NCBI RefSeq assembly: GCF_016427535.1
Contig: NZ_JAELXV010000005.1
Coordinates: forward strand, 186,001-250,000
Direction: 5' to 3'
DNA length: 64,000 nucleotides
From: Hymenobacter sp. BT559
GTDB lineage: Bacteria > Bacteroidota > Bacteroidia > Cytophagales > Hymenobacteraceae
In this document: piece after piece, positions 1 to 6,863 of the stretch
Layout of the letters: the number at the start of each line of letters is the position of its first letter
Numbering within the stretch: the stretch's first letter is position 1
Notes under the pieces: model-generated
Told to the model about the DNA's origin: nothing
The model's input: only the letters and a program-made list of their open reading frames with translations
The model's database searches: none
Position numbers and translations under genes: made by a program

Positions 1-27
1 GAGCAGGGAGAAGAGCGGAAGGTTCAT
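1..27 (-). CDS. 5-prime end of next dcw gene, probably murE (partial)
   Basis: An ATG on the minus strand at 27-25 overlaps the ftsI stop codon by one base (TAATG), and the frame stays open to the window edge, giving MNLPLFSLL. In dcw clusters the gene after ftsI is normally murE (UDP-MurNAc-tripeptide synthetase), and one-base stop/start overlaps are typical of translational coupling there. Only nine codons are visible, so the identity rests on gene order alone. Confidence 0.45.
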
Positions 28-2525
28 TAAGCAGGTTTAGATGCGCGGTTGCCTTTGGCTACGGCAGGCTTAGCAGCAGGCTGCTGCGCGGTGCGGATGT
101 CGGCCGCAGAGGTTTTCTTGGGCGCCGGCTTTTTCTTGTCAGCGCTGGGCGTGGTCTTTTTCGCAGGCTTGGCTTTAGCGTTAGTATCCTTTACCAAAGT
201 TGATTCAGACTTCGTGGCACCTTTAGTCTTCGCGGGCTTTTCGGCCGGCTTAGTCGGCTTGGTCGCTATGAGCTTGGTGCTGCGAACGGGGCGGCTTTCG
301 TGCTCAGCGGGCACCAACAGCGTGTTCTCGGCAATCTCGGTGTGAGTCGGCTCAGGCAAGGCCATCGGCGCCGCGGCTAGGGCGGCGGTGGGCGCCAGGG
401 CCAGGCTTACCACCGAGCCACGCTTCACCGACTCGCCAGGCGCTACCGATTGCTCGCGCACGCGGCCGGTGCCGTTGGTGCGCACCTTGAGGCCCCGGTT
501 TTCGAGCAAGAATAGGGCGTCGCGCAGCGTGAGGCCGCGGGCATCGGGCATGCGGCCAGCACGGGTCACGGTAGTGTTGGGCGTCACTTCTACGGCGCGC
601 GTCACTACGGCCGTGTCTACGGCACGGGTGGCCCGGACCCACTCCTCGCCCCCGGTGGCCCGGGTTTGGGCGGGCAGGCCAATGCGCTGGCAGACCAGAG
701 CTATTTCATCCTGCACCCCAGCGCGCACAAGCGGCGCGGGCGAGCGGTGGGCGGGCACCCGCGCTAGCATAGGGCGCTGGCTGGCCTGGTCGCGGGCCAT
801 GCAGCGGTCGGCAATGTCGCGAAATACTGGGGCAGCTACTTCGGCTCCCGACCAGCCACCCTTGCTCGGCGAGTCTATCACCACGATGCAGCTGTACTTG
901 GGCTTGTCGGCCGGAAAAAACCCGCAGAAGCTAGTCGAGTACGTTTTAGTATAATGGCCGTTCTTAAACTTCCAGGCTGTGCCTGTCTTGCCCGCAATGC
1001 TGTAGTCGGTGGGCCTGATTTTGCGGGCCGTGCCTTCCAGCACTACGCCTTCCATCATGGCATGCAGCTTGCGCAGGGTTTCGTCAGAACAGATTTTCTG
1101 GTTCAGCACTGGGGCTTCAAATTGCTCCAGCACCTGGTCAGCCTGCTTGATTTCCTTCACAATAATCGGCTGCACCTTCACGCCGCCATTAGCCACGGCG
1201 TTGTAGAAAGCCAGCGTTTGTAGAGGCGCAATTTTCAACTCGTAGCCGATGCACATGGTCGTGAGCGAAGTGCGGCTCCAAGTCCGGTCTTTGGGGTCTT
1301 TGATATAAGGCAAGGCCTCGCCCGCCATCTGGAACCCTAGGGGCTTGGGCAGCCCGAAGCGCTTCAGGTAGTCGGTGTAAGCCGAGGGATTACCGCTGAA
1401 ATACTGGTTTACCAGCTTGGCCACGCCGATGTTCGACGACTTCTCAAACACCTGCTGCACGGTTATCTTGCCGTAGCCGTGGGTGTCTGTTTTCACGGCC
1501 CCGCCAATAAGCATCCGCCCGTTGCCGGTATCCACCATGTCGTCGAGTTGAATCTCGGGGTGCGCTTCGAGCAAAGCCATCATCGACGCCAGCTTGAACG
1601 TGGAGCCCGGCTCGGTACGGCCCTGGTCGGCAAAGGCGTAGTTGTAGTCTTCTTTATAGGTGCCGTCCGAAGCCTTCCCTAGGTTGGCCACTGCCTTGAT
1701 TTCGCCAGTGCGCACCTCCATCAGAATGGCGCAGCCGTACTGCGCATCGTTGGCTACCAAGGCTTGGTACAACGCATCTTCGGCGCCATCCTGCAAGTTG
1801 ATGTCAAGCGTCGTCTTAATGTCGTAGCCTGGCTGGGGCTTGATTTCGGTGCCATCGTACACGGGCTTCATGCCACCTGGCACGCGCTCGTACAGCGCCT
1901 CGCCGGCCTTGCCAGCTAGCTTGGTTTGGAACGTAAACTCCAGGCCCGCGCCGTTTTTGTCTTCATTTACGAAGCCCACGGTGCGCTGCGCTAGCCCACC
2001 AAAGGGCCGGAAACGCTTATCTACCTTCTCAAAAATAACCCCGCCCTTACGCTTGGCCCGAAAGATGGGCCAGCTCGTCAATTCCTTCTTTTCTTGAAAG
2101 TTAATCTGCCGCGAGTTTAAGCGCAGGTAGCGCACAGCAGGGTCTTTGGCGTTGTAAGCAGTAATCAGGCGGCGCTTGTACTCCTCCTTACTGCGGTCGC
2201 CGAAGAAGCGGGCCAGATTACCAGCCAGCGAATCTATCCCCTTCTGAAACATGACCTTATCGACCACGCCCGGGTCCCACGCCACCCGGTAAAAGGGCAG
2301 CGAAGTAGCCATGATGCTCTTGCCATCATTGGCGAAAATATTGCCCCGCGTAGCCGGCACCGACTGGTAGCTAATGCGGCGCTCCTGCTCCAGAGCCCGC
2401 CATTTGGCGCCCTCCTGGTACTGGATGTGCGAGATTTTCCAGGCGATGGCACTCGAGAAAATAGCCACGCCCAGAAATGCCAGCCGCACCCGCGTGACGA
2501 TGGATTTCTTAACGCTTCCTTTCAT
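27..2525 (-). CDS. ftsI: Penicillin-binding protein FtsI/PBP3 with PASTA domain
   Basis: This is the septal peptidoglycan transpeptidase, a periplasmic enzyme anchored by one N-terminal membrane segment (about residues 12-30). The dimerisation domain (about 50-230) is followed by the transpeptidase domain, whose three active-site motifs are intact: STFK at 308-311 with nucleophile S308, SSN at 363-365 and KTGT at 513-516. A PASTA domain lies at about 655-712. The last 90 or so residues form a Lys/Ala/Pro-rich tail with no recognisable fold. At 832 aa it is longer than the usual 550-700 aa because of the PASTA domain and tail. The start overlaps the upstream FtsL-like gene by 17 nt, and the stop overlaps the next start, so the cluster is probably co-translated. 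Confidence 0.95.
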   Translation of the reverse strand: MKGSVKKSIVTRVRLAFLGVAIFSSAIAWKISHIQYQEGAKWRALEQERRISYQSVPATRGNIFANDGKSIMATSLPFYRVAWDPGVVDKVMFQKGIDSLAGNLARFFGDRSKEEYKRRLITAYNAKDPAVRYLRLNSRQINFQEKKELTSWPIFRAKRKGGVIFEKVDKRFRPFGGLAQRTVGFVNEDKNGAGLEFTFQTKLAGKAGEALYERVPGGMKPVYDGTEIKPQPGYDIKTTLDINLQDGAEDALYQALVANDAQYGCAILMEVRTGEIKAVANLGKASDGTYKEDYNYAFADQGRTEPGSTFKLASMMALLEAHPEIQLDDMVDTGNGRMLIGGAVKTDTHGYGKITVQQVFEKSSNIGVAKLVNQYFSGNPSAYTDYLKRFGLPKPLGFQMAGEALPYIKDPKDRTWSRTSLTTMCIGYELKIAPLQTLAFYNAVANGGVKVQPIIVKEIKQADQVLEQFEAPVLNQKICSDETLRKLHAMMEGVVLEGTARKIRPTDYSIAGKTGTAWKFKNGHYTKTYSTSFCGFFPADKPKYSCIVVIDSPSKGGWSGAEVAAPVFRDIADRCMARDQASQRPMLARVPAHRSPAPLVRAGVQDEIALVCQRIGLPAQTRATGGEEWVRATRAVDTAVVTRAVEVTPNTTVTRAGRMPDARGLTLRDALFLLENRGLKVRTNGTGRVREQSVAPGESVKRGSVVSLALAPTAALAAAPMALPEPTHTEIAENTLLVPAEHESRPVRSTKLIATKPTKPAEKPAKTKGATKSESTLVKDTNAKAKPAKKTTPSADKKKPAPKKTSAADIRTAQQPAAKPAVAKGNRASKPA

Positions 2526-3441
2526 GGGCTTCTTTCTTTTTAGTGCCTTTGGCTACTTCAGCCCGAGGCTTACTAGAACGCGTGGAAGTGGTTTTACTTT
2601 GTGCCGTCTTGGACTTTTTAGAACTCTTTTCGGAACTTTTTACAGTTACTTTCCGAGCTTGAACCGCTGGCCTTTCGGAGGCAATATGGTCATTATCAGC
2701 CTCTTCTTCCAAGCCGGGCGGGGGCGGACCTACTTCGAGGGCATCGTCTGTACCAGCTGCTTCGGCGGCTTGCTGGCGGCGTGCGCGCCCTAGGAGCGAA
2801 TCGGCGCGCTGGGCGGCGGCCGAGTCGCGAGCAGCACGGGCGGCCAGGGTGTCGGCCGTGAGTACGGGCATGTCTTCCAGTTGGGCCTCGTCGAGGCGGC
2901 CGGCCGGCACCGCAATGCGGAAGGGCGGCGACGAGCTTTCGACCAGTCCAATAGCGGCCACCTTGCGCGCTACCTCACTTTGCTTGCTGGCTTCCATGTA
3001 GTCCGACGACAGCGTGGTGTAGTCGGCGCGTAGGTCCTCGGTTTCCAGCTTGAGGCGCTGAATGTTGCGGTTCATGCGGTTACCGTAGTGCGTATTGCCG
3101 ATGTATAGCAAGGTAAGCAGCATGATGAACAGCACCTTAGGCAGGTACTGCACCGGCAAGCCCTCTTCAAAGAAGCTATCGAGCCCCGTAAAGCGGTCGA
3201 GTAGCGAGAACAAGCTCCAAGTCGAAGCCGGACGCTCTAGCTGTTCGGGCGCGGGCTTGCGGCGGGGCGGCGTTGGCTTTTCAACCTCCGGCTCGGGCAC
3301 GGCGGCTACCGGAGCCGGCAACGGCTCGGGTGCTACCGGGGCGGGCGCCGGTATAGGCTCGGGAGCGGGCGGCGGCGTAGTGGGGCGCGCTACATTGGTG
3401 CGGGGCGCCCCGGCAGTGGGGCGAAGCGTGTTGGCGGCCAT
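2509..3441 (-). CDS. FtsL-like divisome protein (Bacteroidota type)
   Basis: The gene sits in the ftsL position between rsmH and ftsI. The start at 3441 (MAANTLRP) lies 4 nt after the rsmH stop; an upstream in-frame start would overlap rsmH. The predicted 310 aa protein has a Pro/Ala-rich cytoplasmic segment (about 15-70), one membrane helix (about 99-116), and a short coiled coil just outside the membrane (about 120-165, with heptad-like RLKLETEDLRADYTTL), which is the FtsL hallmark. The C-terminus is an unusual Ser/Lys-rich basic tail of about 50 residues, like the tail on its neighbour FtsI. Typical FtsL proteins are near 100-120 aa, so both ends are extended. The role in the FtsQLB complex is inferred from position and topology. 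Confidence 0.8.
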   Translation of the reverse strand: MAANTLRPTAGAPRTNVARPTTPPPAPEPIPAPAPVAPEPLPAPVAAVPEPEVEKPTPPRRKPAPEQLERPASTWSLFSLLDRFTGLDSFFEEGLPVQYLPKVLFIMLLTLLYIGNTHYGNRMNRNIQRLKLETEDLRADYTTLSSDYMEASKQSEVARKVAAIGLVESSSPPFRIAVPAGRLDEAQLEDMPVLTADTLAARAARDSAAAQRADSLLGRARRQQAAEAAGTDDALEVGPPPPGLEEEADNDHIASERPAVQARKVTVKSSEKSSKKSKTAQSKTTSTRSSKPRAEVAKGTKKKEAHERKR

Positions 3442-3445
3442 GAGC

Positions 3446-4393
3446 TTACGCGGGAATAGAGGTTCGGACGCCGACCCGCAGCTTGGCGCTGCGAGCGCGG
3501 CTATTCTGGGCAACTTCGTCGGCCGAAGCCTCGATAGGCTTGCGCGTCAGCGCCTCAAAGGGCAGGCTAGTGCGCCCATACAAATCCTTCTCGGCTTGGC
3601 CGAAAAACTTGCCCTGACTCAGGAAATTCTTGACCAGCCGGTCTTCCAGCGAGTGGTAGCTCATCACGACCAAGCGCCCGCCGGGACGCAGCACCTGAGC
3701 CGTTTGCACCAGCATCTCCTGCAGGGCCGTCAACTCATCGTTGACCTCAATGCGCAGGGCCTGAAATACTTGAGCTAGATATTTATTCTCCTTACCCCGC
3801 GCCGTAACGGGCTGAATAGCTTGCTTAAGCTCTTGAATGGTGCGCAAAGGACGCTGCCGACGCGCCTGCACCACGGTAGCGGCCAGGGTACGGGCATTGG
3901 TAACCTCGCCGTACATGCCAAAAATGCGGTGCAGCGCGGCTTCCTCGTAGTCGTTGAGCACATCGGCGGCCGTGAGGGCACTGGCATCCTCGGGATTCAT
4001 CCGCATGTCGAGCGGCCCGTCGAAGCGGGTGCTGAAGCCGCGGTCGGCGGTGTCAAACTGGTGCGACGACACCCCTAGGTCGGCCAGCAGGCCATCTACG
4101 GGCAAAGCCCCTAGGCTAACTAGCTCACTGGTAAGGTGCCGAAAATTGGCTCGAATGAACGTGAACTGCGGCCGGGCCAGCGCCTGAGCTTCTCGTTCGG
4201 CGGCATCGTCTTGGTCAAAGCTGTAGAGATGGCCTTCCGACAGATGCTCTAGGATGCGCGCTGAGTGGCCACCGCCACCGAAGGTCACATCGACGTAGCG
4301 GCCCGCGGGTTGCAAGGCCAGCGCGTCGAGGCACTCGGCCAGCATCACGGGGCGGTGGTAGGCAGTATCGTTGGGGCGAAGGTCGAGGCTCAT
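3446..4393 (-). CDS. rsmH: 16S rRNA (cytosine1402-N4)-methyltransferase RsmH
   Basis: RsmH (MraW) is the SAM-dependent enzyme that methylates N4 of C1402 in 16S rRNA. The N-terminus carries HRPVMLAECLDAL followed by the SAM-binding motif DVTFGGGGHS (about 34-43), and later ADLGVSSHQFD and the C-terminal RPGGRLVVMSYHSLEDR, all characteristic of the family. The length (315 aa) is normal. The start overlaps the mraZ stop as TGATG, and the gene is followed after 4 nt by the FtsL-like gene, the usual mraZ-rsmH-ftsL-ftsI order. Confidence 0.97.
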   Translation of the reverse strand: MSLDLRPNDTAYHRPVMLAECLDALALQPAGRYVDVTFGGGGHSARILEHLSEGHLYSFDQDDAAEREAQALARPQFTFIRANFRHLTSELVSLGALPVDGLLADLGVSSHQFDTADRGFSTRFDGPLDMRMNPEDASALTAADVLNDYEEAALHRIFGMYGEVTNARTLAATVVQARRQRPLRTIQELKQAIQPVTARGKENKYLAQVFQALRIEVNDELTALQEMLVQTAQVLRPGGRLVVMSYHSLEDRLVKNFLSQGKFFGQAEKDLYGRTSLPFEALTRKPIEASADEVAQNSRARSAKLRVGVRTSIPA

Positions 4394-4875
4394 CAGGCAG
4401 AGAGAGCCGGTGAGCCCGGCGTATCGGGTGAAAGGGAAACGAATTTTTGGGCTAGCTTGGAAAACTCGCCCGGGTCCTTAATAAGGTAGTCGTCGTAGCG
4501 GGTAGGGTCCCACAGTTCGCAGCGGTTGCCGAGGCCCACAATAATGGCTTCCTTCTCCAAGCCGGCGTAGCGGCGCATGGAGCCGGGCAGCAAAAAGCGC
4601 CCGATGTTGTCGAGCTCTACCTCCGTTACGCCCCGCAGAAAGTTACGCTGAAACTGCCGGTACTCCTCGTTGAACTCGTCCAAGGCCATTACCCGGGCCT
4701 GAATCACGTCCCAGGCCGACCTAGGGTACAGCACCAGGCAGGGCTCGAGGCCGCGCACCAGCACGAGCTGGTTGGCATAGGCATCGGGCAAGGCCGCCTT
4801 TACCTTCGCCGGCAGCACCAGCCGCCCCTTGGGGTCGAGCTTGCAATCGTATTCGCCGGTGAGAGATAGGGACAT
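4393..4875 (-). CDS. mraZ: Transcriptional regulator MraZ
   Basis: MraZ is an AbrB-fold DNA-binding protein, usually the first gene of the dcw cluster and an autorepressor. The start at 4875 gives MSLSLTGEYDCKLDPKGRL, the canonical N-terminus; an upstream in-frame ATG (4947) would add a basic stretch foreign to the family and would run into the operator boxes. The two DxKGR-type repeats are seen as DPKGRLVLP and DNIGRFLLP. A -7 element TACTTTTG lies at 4922-4915, and three regularly spaced repeats lie just upstream of it at 4943-4967. Confidence 0.95.
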   Translation of the reverse strand: MSLSLTGEYDCKLDPKGRLVLPAKVKAALPDAYANQLVLVRGLEPCLVLYPRSAWDVIQARVMALDEFNEEYRQFQRNFLRGVTEVELDNIGRFLLPGSMRRYAGLEKEAIIVGLGNRCELWDPTRYDDYLIKDPGEFSKLAQKFVSLSPDTPGSPALSA

Positions 4876-4914
4876 GGCAGGAAAAAGAGGCGGCGGTAGG
4901 CGTGGGCTAAAGAA

Positions 4915-4922
4915 CAAAAGTA
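4915..4922 (-). promoter_or_regulatory. -7 promoter element of the mraZ/dcw operon
   Basis: The minus strand reads TACTTTTG, a full match to the Bacteroidota -7 consensus TANNTTTG, 39 nt upstream of the mraZ start. No clear TTG is seen 19-21 nt further upstream; that place is taken by the MraZ-type boxes. Confidence 0.55.
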
Positions 4923-4942
4923 CGATTCGTTTCAAAAAAGCC

Positions 4943-4967
4943 GCCACTTTCTACCACTTCTTACCAC
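4943..4967 (-). promoter_or_regulatory. Triple MraZ-type operator boxes
   Basis: Read on the minus strand, GTGGT, GTGGT and GTGGC occur at exactly 10-nt intervals, with A/G-rich AAGAA-like spacers. MraZ proteins of E. coli and Mycoplasma are known to bind short G-rich direct repeats with 10-bp periodicity upstream of mraZ. The last box ends 21 nt before the -7 element, so a bound MraZ octamer would cover the -33 region. Autoregulation is inferred. Confidence 0.7.
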
Positions 4968-5018
4968 AGTCTTAAAAGGCTCCCAGGAGCGTTTAAAGCG
5001 CTTTTTTTAATCACATGA

Positions 5019-5142
5019 AACATGGTTGCAGGCTATGAAAGGCCCTTTGCAAGCTGCATTGCCCGACCCAAACCCTACTCGATTTTCTTTTTTACAAAGC
5101 CAATATATCAGCAACATGGTTGCATTTAATAGGCAATTGCCT
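5019..5142. repeat. Twice-repeated AACATGGTTGCA and adjoining palindrome
   Basis: The 12-mer AACATGGTTGCA occurs at 5019-5030 and 5113-5124. The second copy forms the inverted repeat GCAAC-ATG-GTTGC. A 12-bp perfect palindrome AGGCAATTGCCT follows at 5131-5142. All lie in the 359-bp gap between the divergent mraZ and SGNH hydrolase genes, so they could be operator sites. No known regulator is recognised. Confidence 0.4.
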
Positions 5143-5234
5143 TCCTAGCCAAGCAGTTATATCCTGGTCCAAATAGACTGGCACATTAGCCCTGACCTTG
5201 CCTCTGTCCACGCTGGCGGCCCTTACTTGCAGCT

Positions 5235-6230
5235 ATGAATTTCTATCCTCTCTCCTCTCTGCGCGGCTGGGCCCTGGCGGGCGCCATATGCTGGCTGGGC
5301 CTACCTGGCTGGGCGCAGCGGTCGGCTCCCGCTCGCAAGCAAACCATCTTGTTTGTGGGCAACAGCTTCTTTCACGGGGCCTTTCAGCCTGTGCTGAGCT
5401 ACAACGCCTCGGCCGTTACCGACGAGAACTTCAAGCCGGCTAGCGCCGGCCAGCACCGCCGTCGTTTCGAGCACGAAGAGCGCCCCTGGGGTGGCATCCC
5501 AGGCATCTTCAAGAAAATGACTGATGAGGCGGGGCTAGCCTACGATGTGCACCTAGAAGTCATCAGTGGGCAAACCTTGAAGTTTCACTATGATAGCGCC
5601 CTGGCCGTGATTAAGCAGCCCAAGTGGGACAAGGTCGTGATGCACGACTACAGCACCGGCCCGGTGCCTACACGGCATGGTGGGCAGCCGGCACGCTTCT
5701 TCGAGTACGCTACCCGGCTCGAGCAGGCGGTACACACGGCCAACCCCGCCGCCCAGGTATACCTCTACCAAACCTGGGCGCGGGCCGATATCACCTACCC
5801 GAGTGGGAAAAATTACAGCGGCCTGCCCATCGACTCGATGACCCACGACCTGCACACGGCCTACTATCAGGAAGCCGCCCGCGACGGGCATTTTGCGGGC
5901 GTGGCCCCGGCCGGCGATGCCTGGCTGCGGGCCGTGCGGCAGGGTGTAGCCCTGCCGAACCCTTATGCCCCCGAGGCTGGCAAAGTCGACTTGTGGGGCA
6001 GCGACCATTACCACCCGAGCGCCTACGGTGCTTACTTGAATGCGTGCGTGCTGCTGGCCGAAGTGGCCGGCTACGACCCACGCAAGCTAGGGGGCACCGA
6101 GCAGGCCGCCGCGGCGCTAGGCATTACGCCGCCGGTGGCCGTGCAGCTGCAGCGCTTGGCCTATGAGCAGGTGCAGGCTGCTAAGAAGCTCCCCAAGGAC
6201 AAGCTTAAAGGCAAAAGCGGGCGCCGCTAG
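5235..6230 (+). CDS. Secreted SGNH/GDSL-type hydrolase
   Basis: A signal peptide (about 1-28, ending GWAQ) is followed by ILFVGNSFFHGAF, a GDSL block I-like motif with S44 as candidate nucleophile. Near the C-terminus GSDHYHPSAYG supplies the Asp/His pair (D257 and H260) of block V. This matches periplasmic or outer-surface SGNH esterases of the DUF4886-like type common in Bacteroidota, but the substrate cannot be told. The 331 aa length fits. The gene is single, divergent from the dcw operon, and ends before a strong hairpin at 6255. Confidence 0.75.
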   Translation: MNFYPLSSLRGWALAGAICWLGLPGWAQRSAPARKQTILFVGNSFFHGAFQPVLSYNASAVTDENFKPASAGQHRRRFEHEERPWGGIPGIFKKMTDEAGLAYDVHLEVISGQTLKFHYDSALAVIKQPKWDKVVMHDYSTGPVPTRHGGQPARFFEYATRLEQAVHTANPAAQVYLYQTWARADITYPSGKNYSGLPIDSMTHDLHTAYYQEAARDGHFAGVAPAGDAWLRAVRQGVALPNPYAPEAGKVDLWGSDHYHPSAYGAYLNACVLLAEVAGYDPRKLGGTEQAAAALGITPPVAVQLQRLAYEQVQAAKKLPKDKLKGKSGRR

Positions 6231-6254
6231 CCTACTTAGGCGCTGGCCAAATTT

Positions 6255-6309
6255 TACACCACCTAGGGGGTTTGCTGCACGCGGCAAGCGCCCTAGGTGG
6301 TGTATTTTT
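6255..6309 (+). terminator. Rho-independent terminator after SGNH hydrolase gene
   Basis: A perfect 14-bp stem (TACACCACCTAGGG at 6255-6268 with its complement at 6291-6304) is followed by TTTTTG. Both arms contain CCTAGG. Confidence 0.75.
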
Positions 6310-6318
6310 GTATAACCT

Positions 6319-6786
6319 ATGCCACGCCCCTTACCTCGTCATCACCGTTTGCTGAGCGCCTTGCTGGCGCTTTTGGTGTTGGCTACGTCGGTGGGGCTCA
6401 CGGCCGAGCGCCACCGCTGCCGCATTAGCGGGCGCAGCACCGTCGCGCTAAGCTTGCCGGGCTTGGCCAACCACGACGAGGAGACTGCCCCGGCCAAACC
6501 GGGCCGGCCCTGCGGCAAGCGCCGCGCCAGCGGCTGCTGCGACATTAGCCACTCGCAGCACAAGCTCAATGCCCAGAGTAGCGCGGCGGGCTTTGCCAAG
6601 TGGCTGCCCGAGGCACCACCGGCGCTACCGCCGGCCTTGCTACCAGCGCCGTGCTGGAGCGGGCTACCGCTCGCGGCGCCACTGGCTGCATCCGTGGCCG
6701 TAGGTACGGCCGCCAATTCGTCGCCGCCGGGGGTACCTAGGGCGGGGCGCGTACTGCTCACGCTCGAGTGCATACTCGTCGTCTAG
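6319..6786 (+). CDS. HYC_CC_PP-like small exported protein
   Basis: A 155 aa protein with a hydrophobic N-terminal signal or anchor (about 10-30), then an ERHRC motif, a CGKRRASGCCD cysteine pair region, a His-containing stretch (SHSQHK) and Pro-rich segment. This spacing resembles the Bacteroidota HYC_CC_PP family, which is typically encoded next to TonB receptors and heavy-metal proteins, although the first motif reads HRC instead of HYC. It precedes a TonB receptor and an HMA-domain protein on the same strand, suggesting a role in metal, probably copper, handling. The biochemical function is unknown. Confidence 0.6.
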   Translation: MPRPLPRHHRLLSALLALLVLATSVGLTAERHRCRISGRSTVALSLPGLANHDEETAPAKPGRPCGKRRASGCCDISHSQHKLNAQSSAAGFAKWLPEAPPALPPALLPAPCWSGLPLAAPLAASVAVGTAANSSPPGVPRAGRVLLTLECILVV

Positions 6787-6787
6787 G

Positions 6788-6847
6788 TGATTTCTGAAAG
6801 AGGCCAATCCAGTTGGACTGGGCTGGTCGTTTGTTTTTCAGAAATCA
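6788..6847 (+). promoter_or_regulatory. 12-bp inverted repeat in leader of TonB receptor gene
   Basis: TGATTTCTGAAA (6788-6799) is perfectly complementary to 6836-6847, with a smaller CCAG/CTGG hairpin inside the 36-nt loop. It starts 1 nt after the stop of the HYC_CC_PP-like gene and ends 16 nt before the TonB receptor start. It is not followed by a clean T tract. An attenuator or mRNA-processing role is possible but unproven. Confidence 0.35.
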
Positions 6848-6863
6848 TTTCTACTCGACGTAT

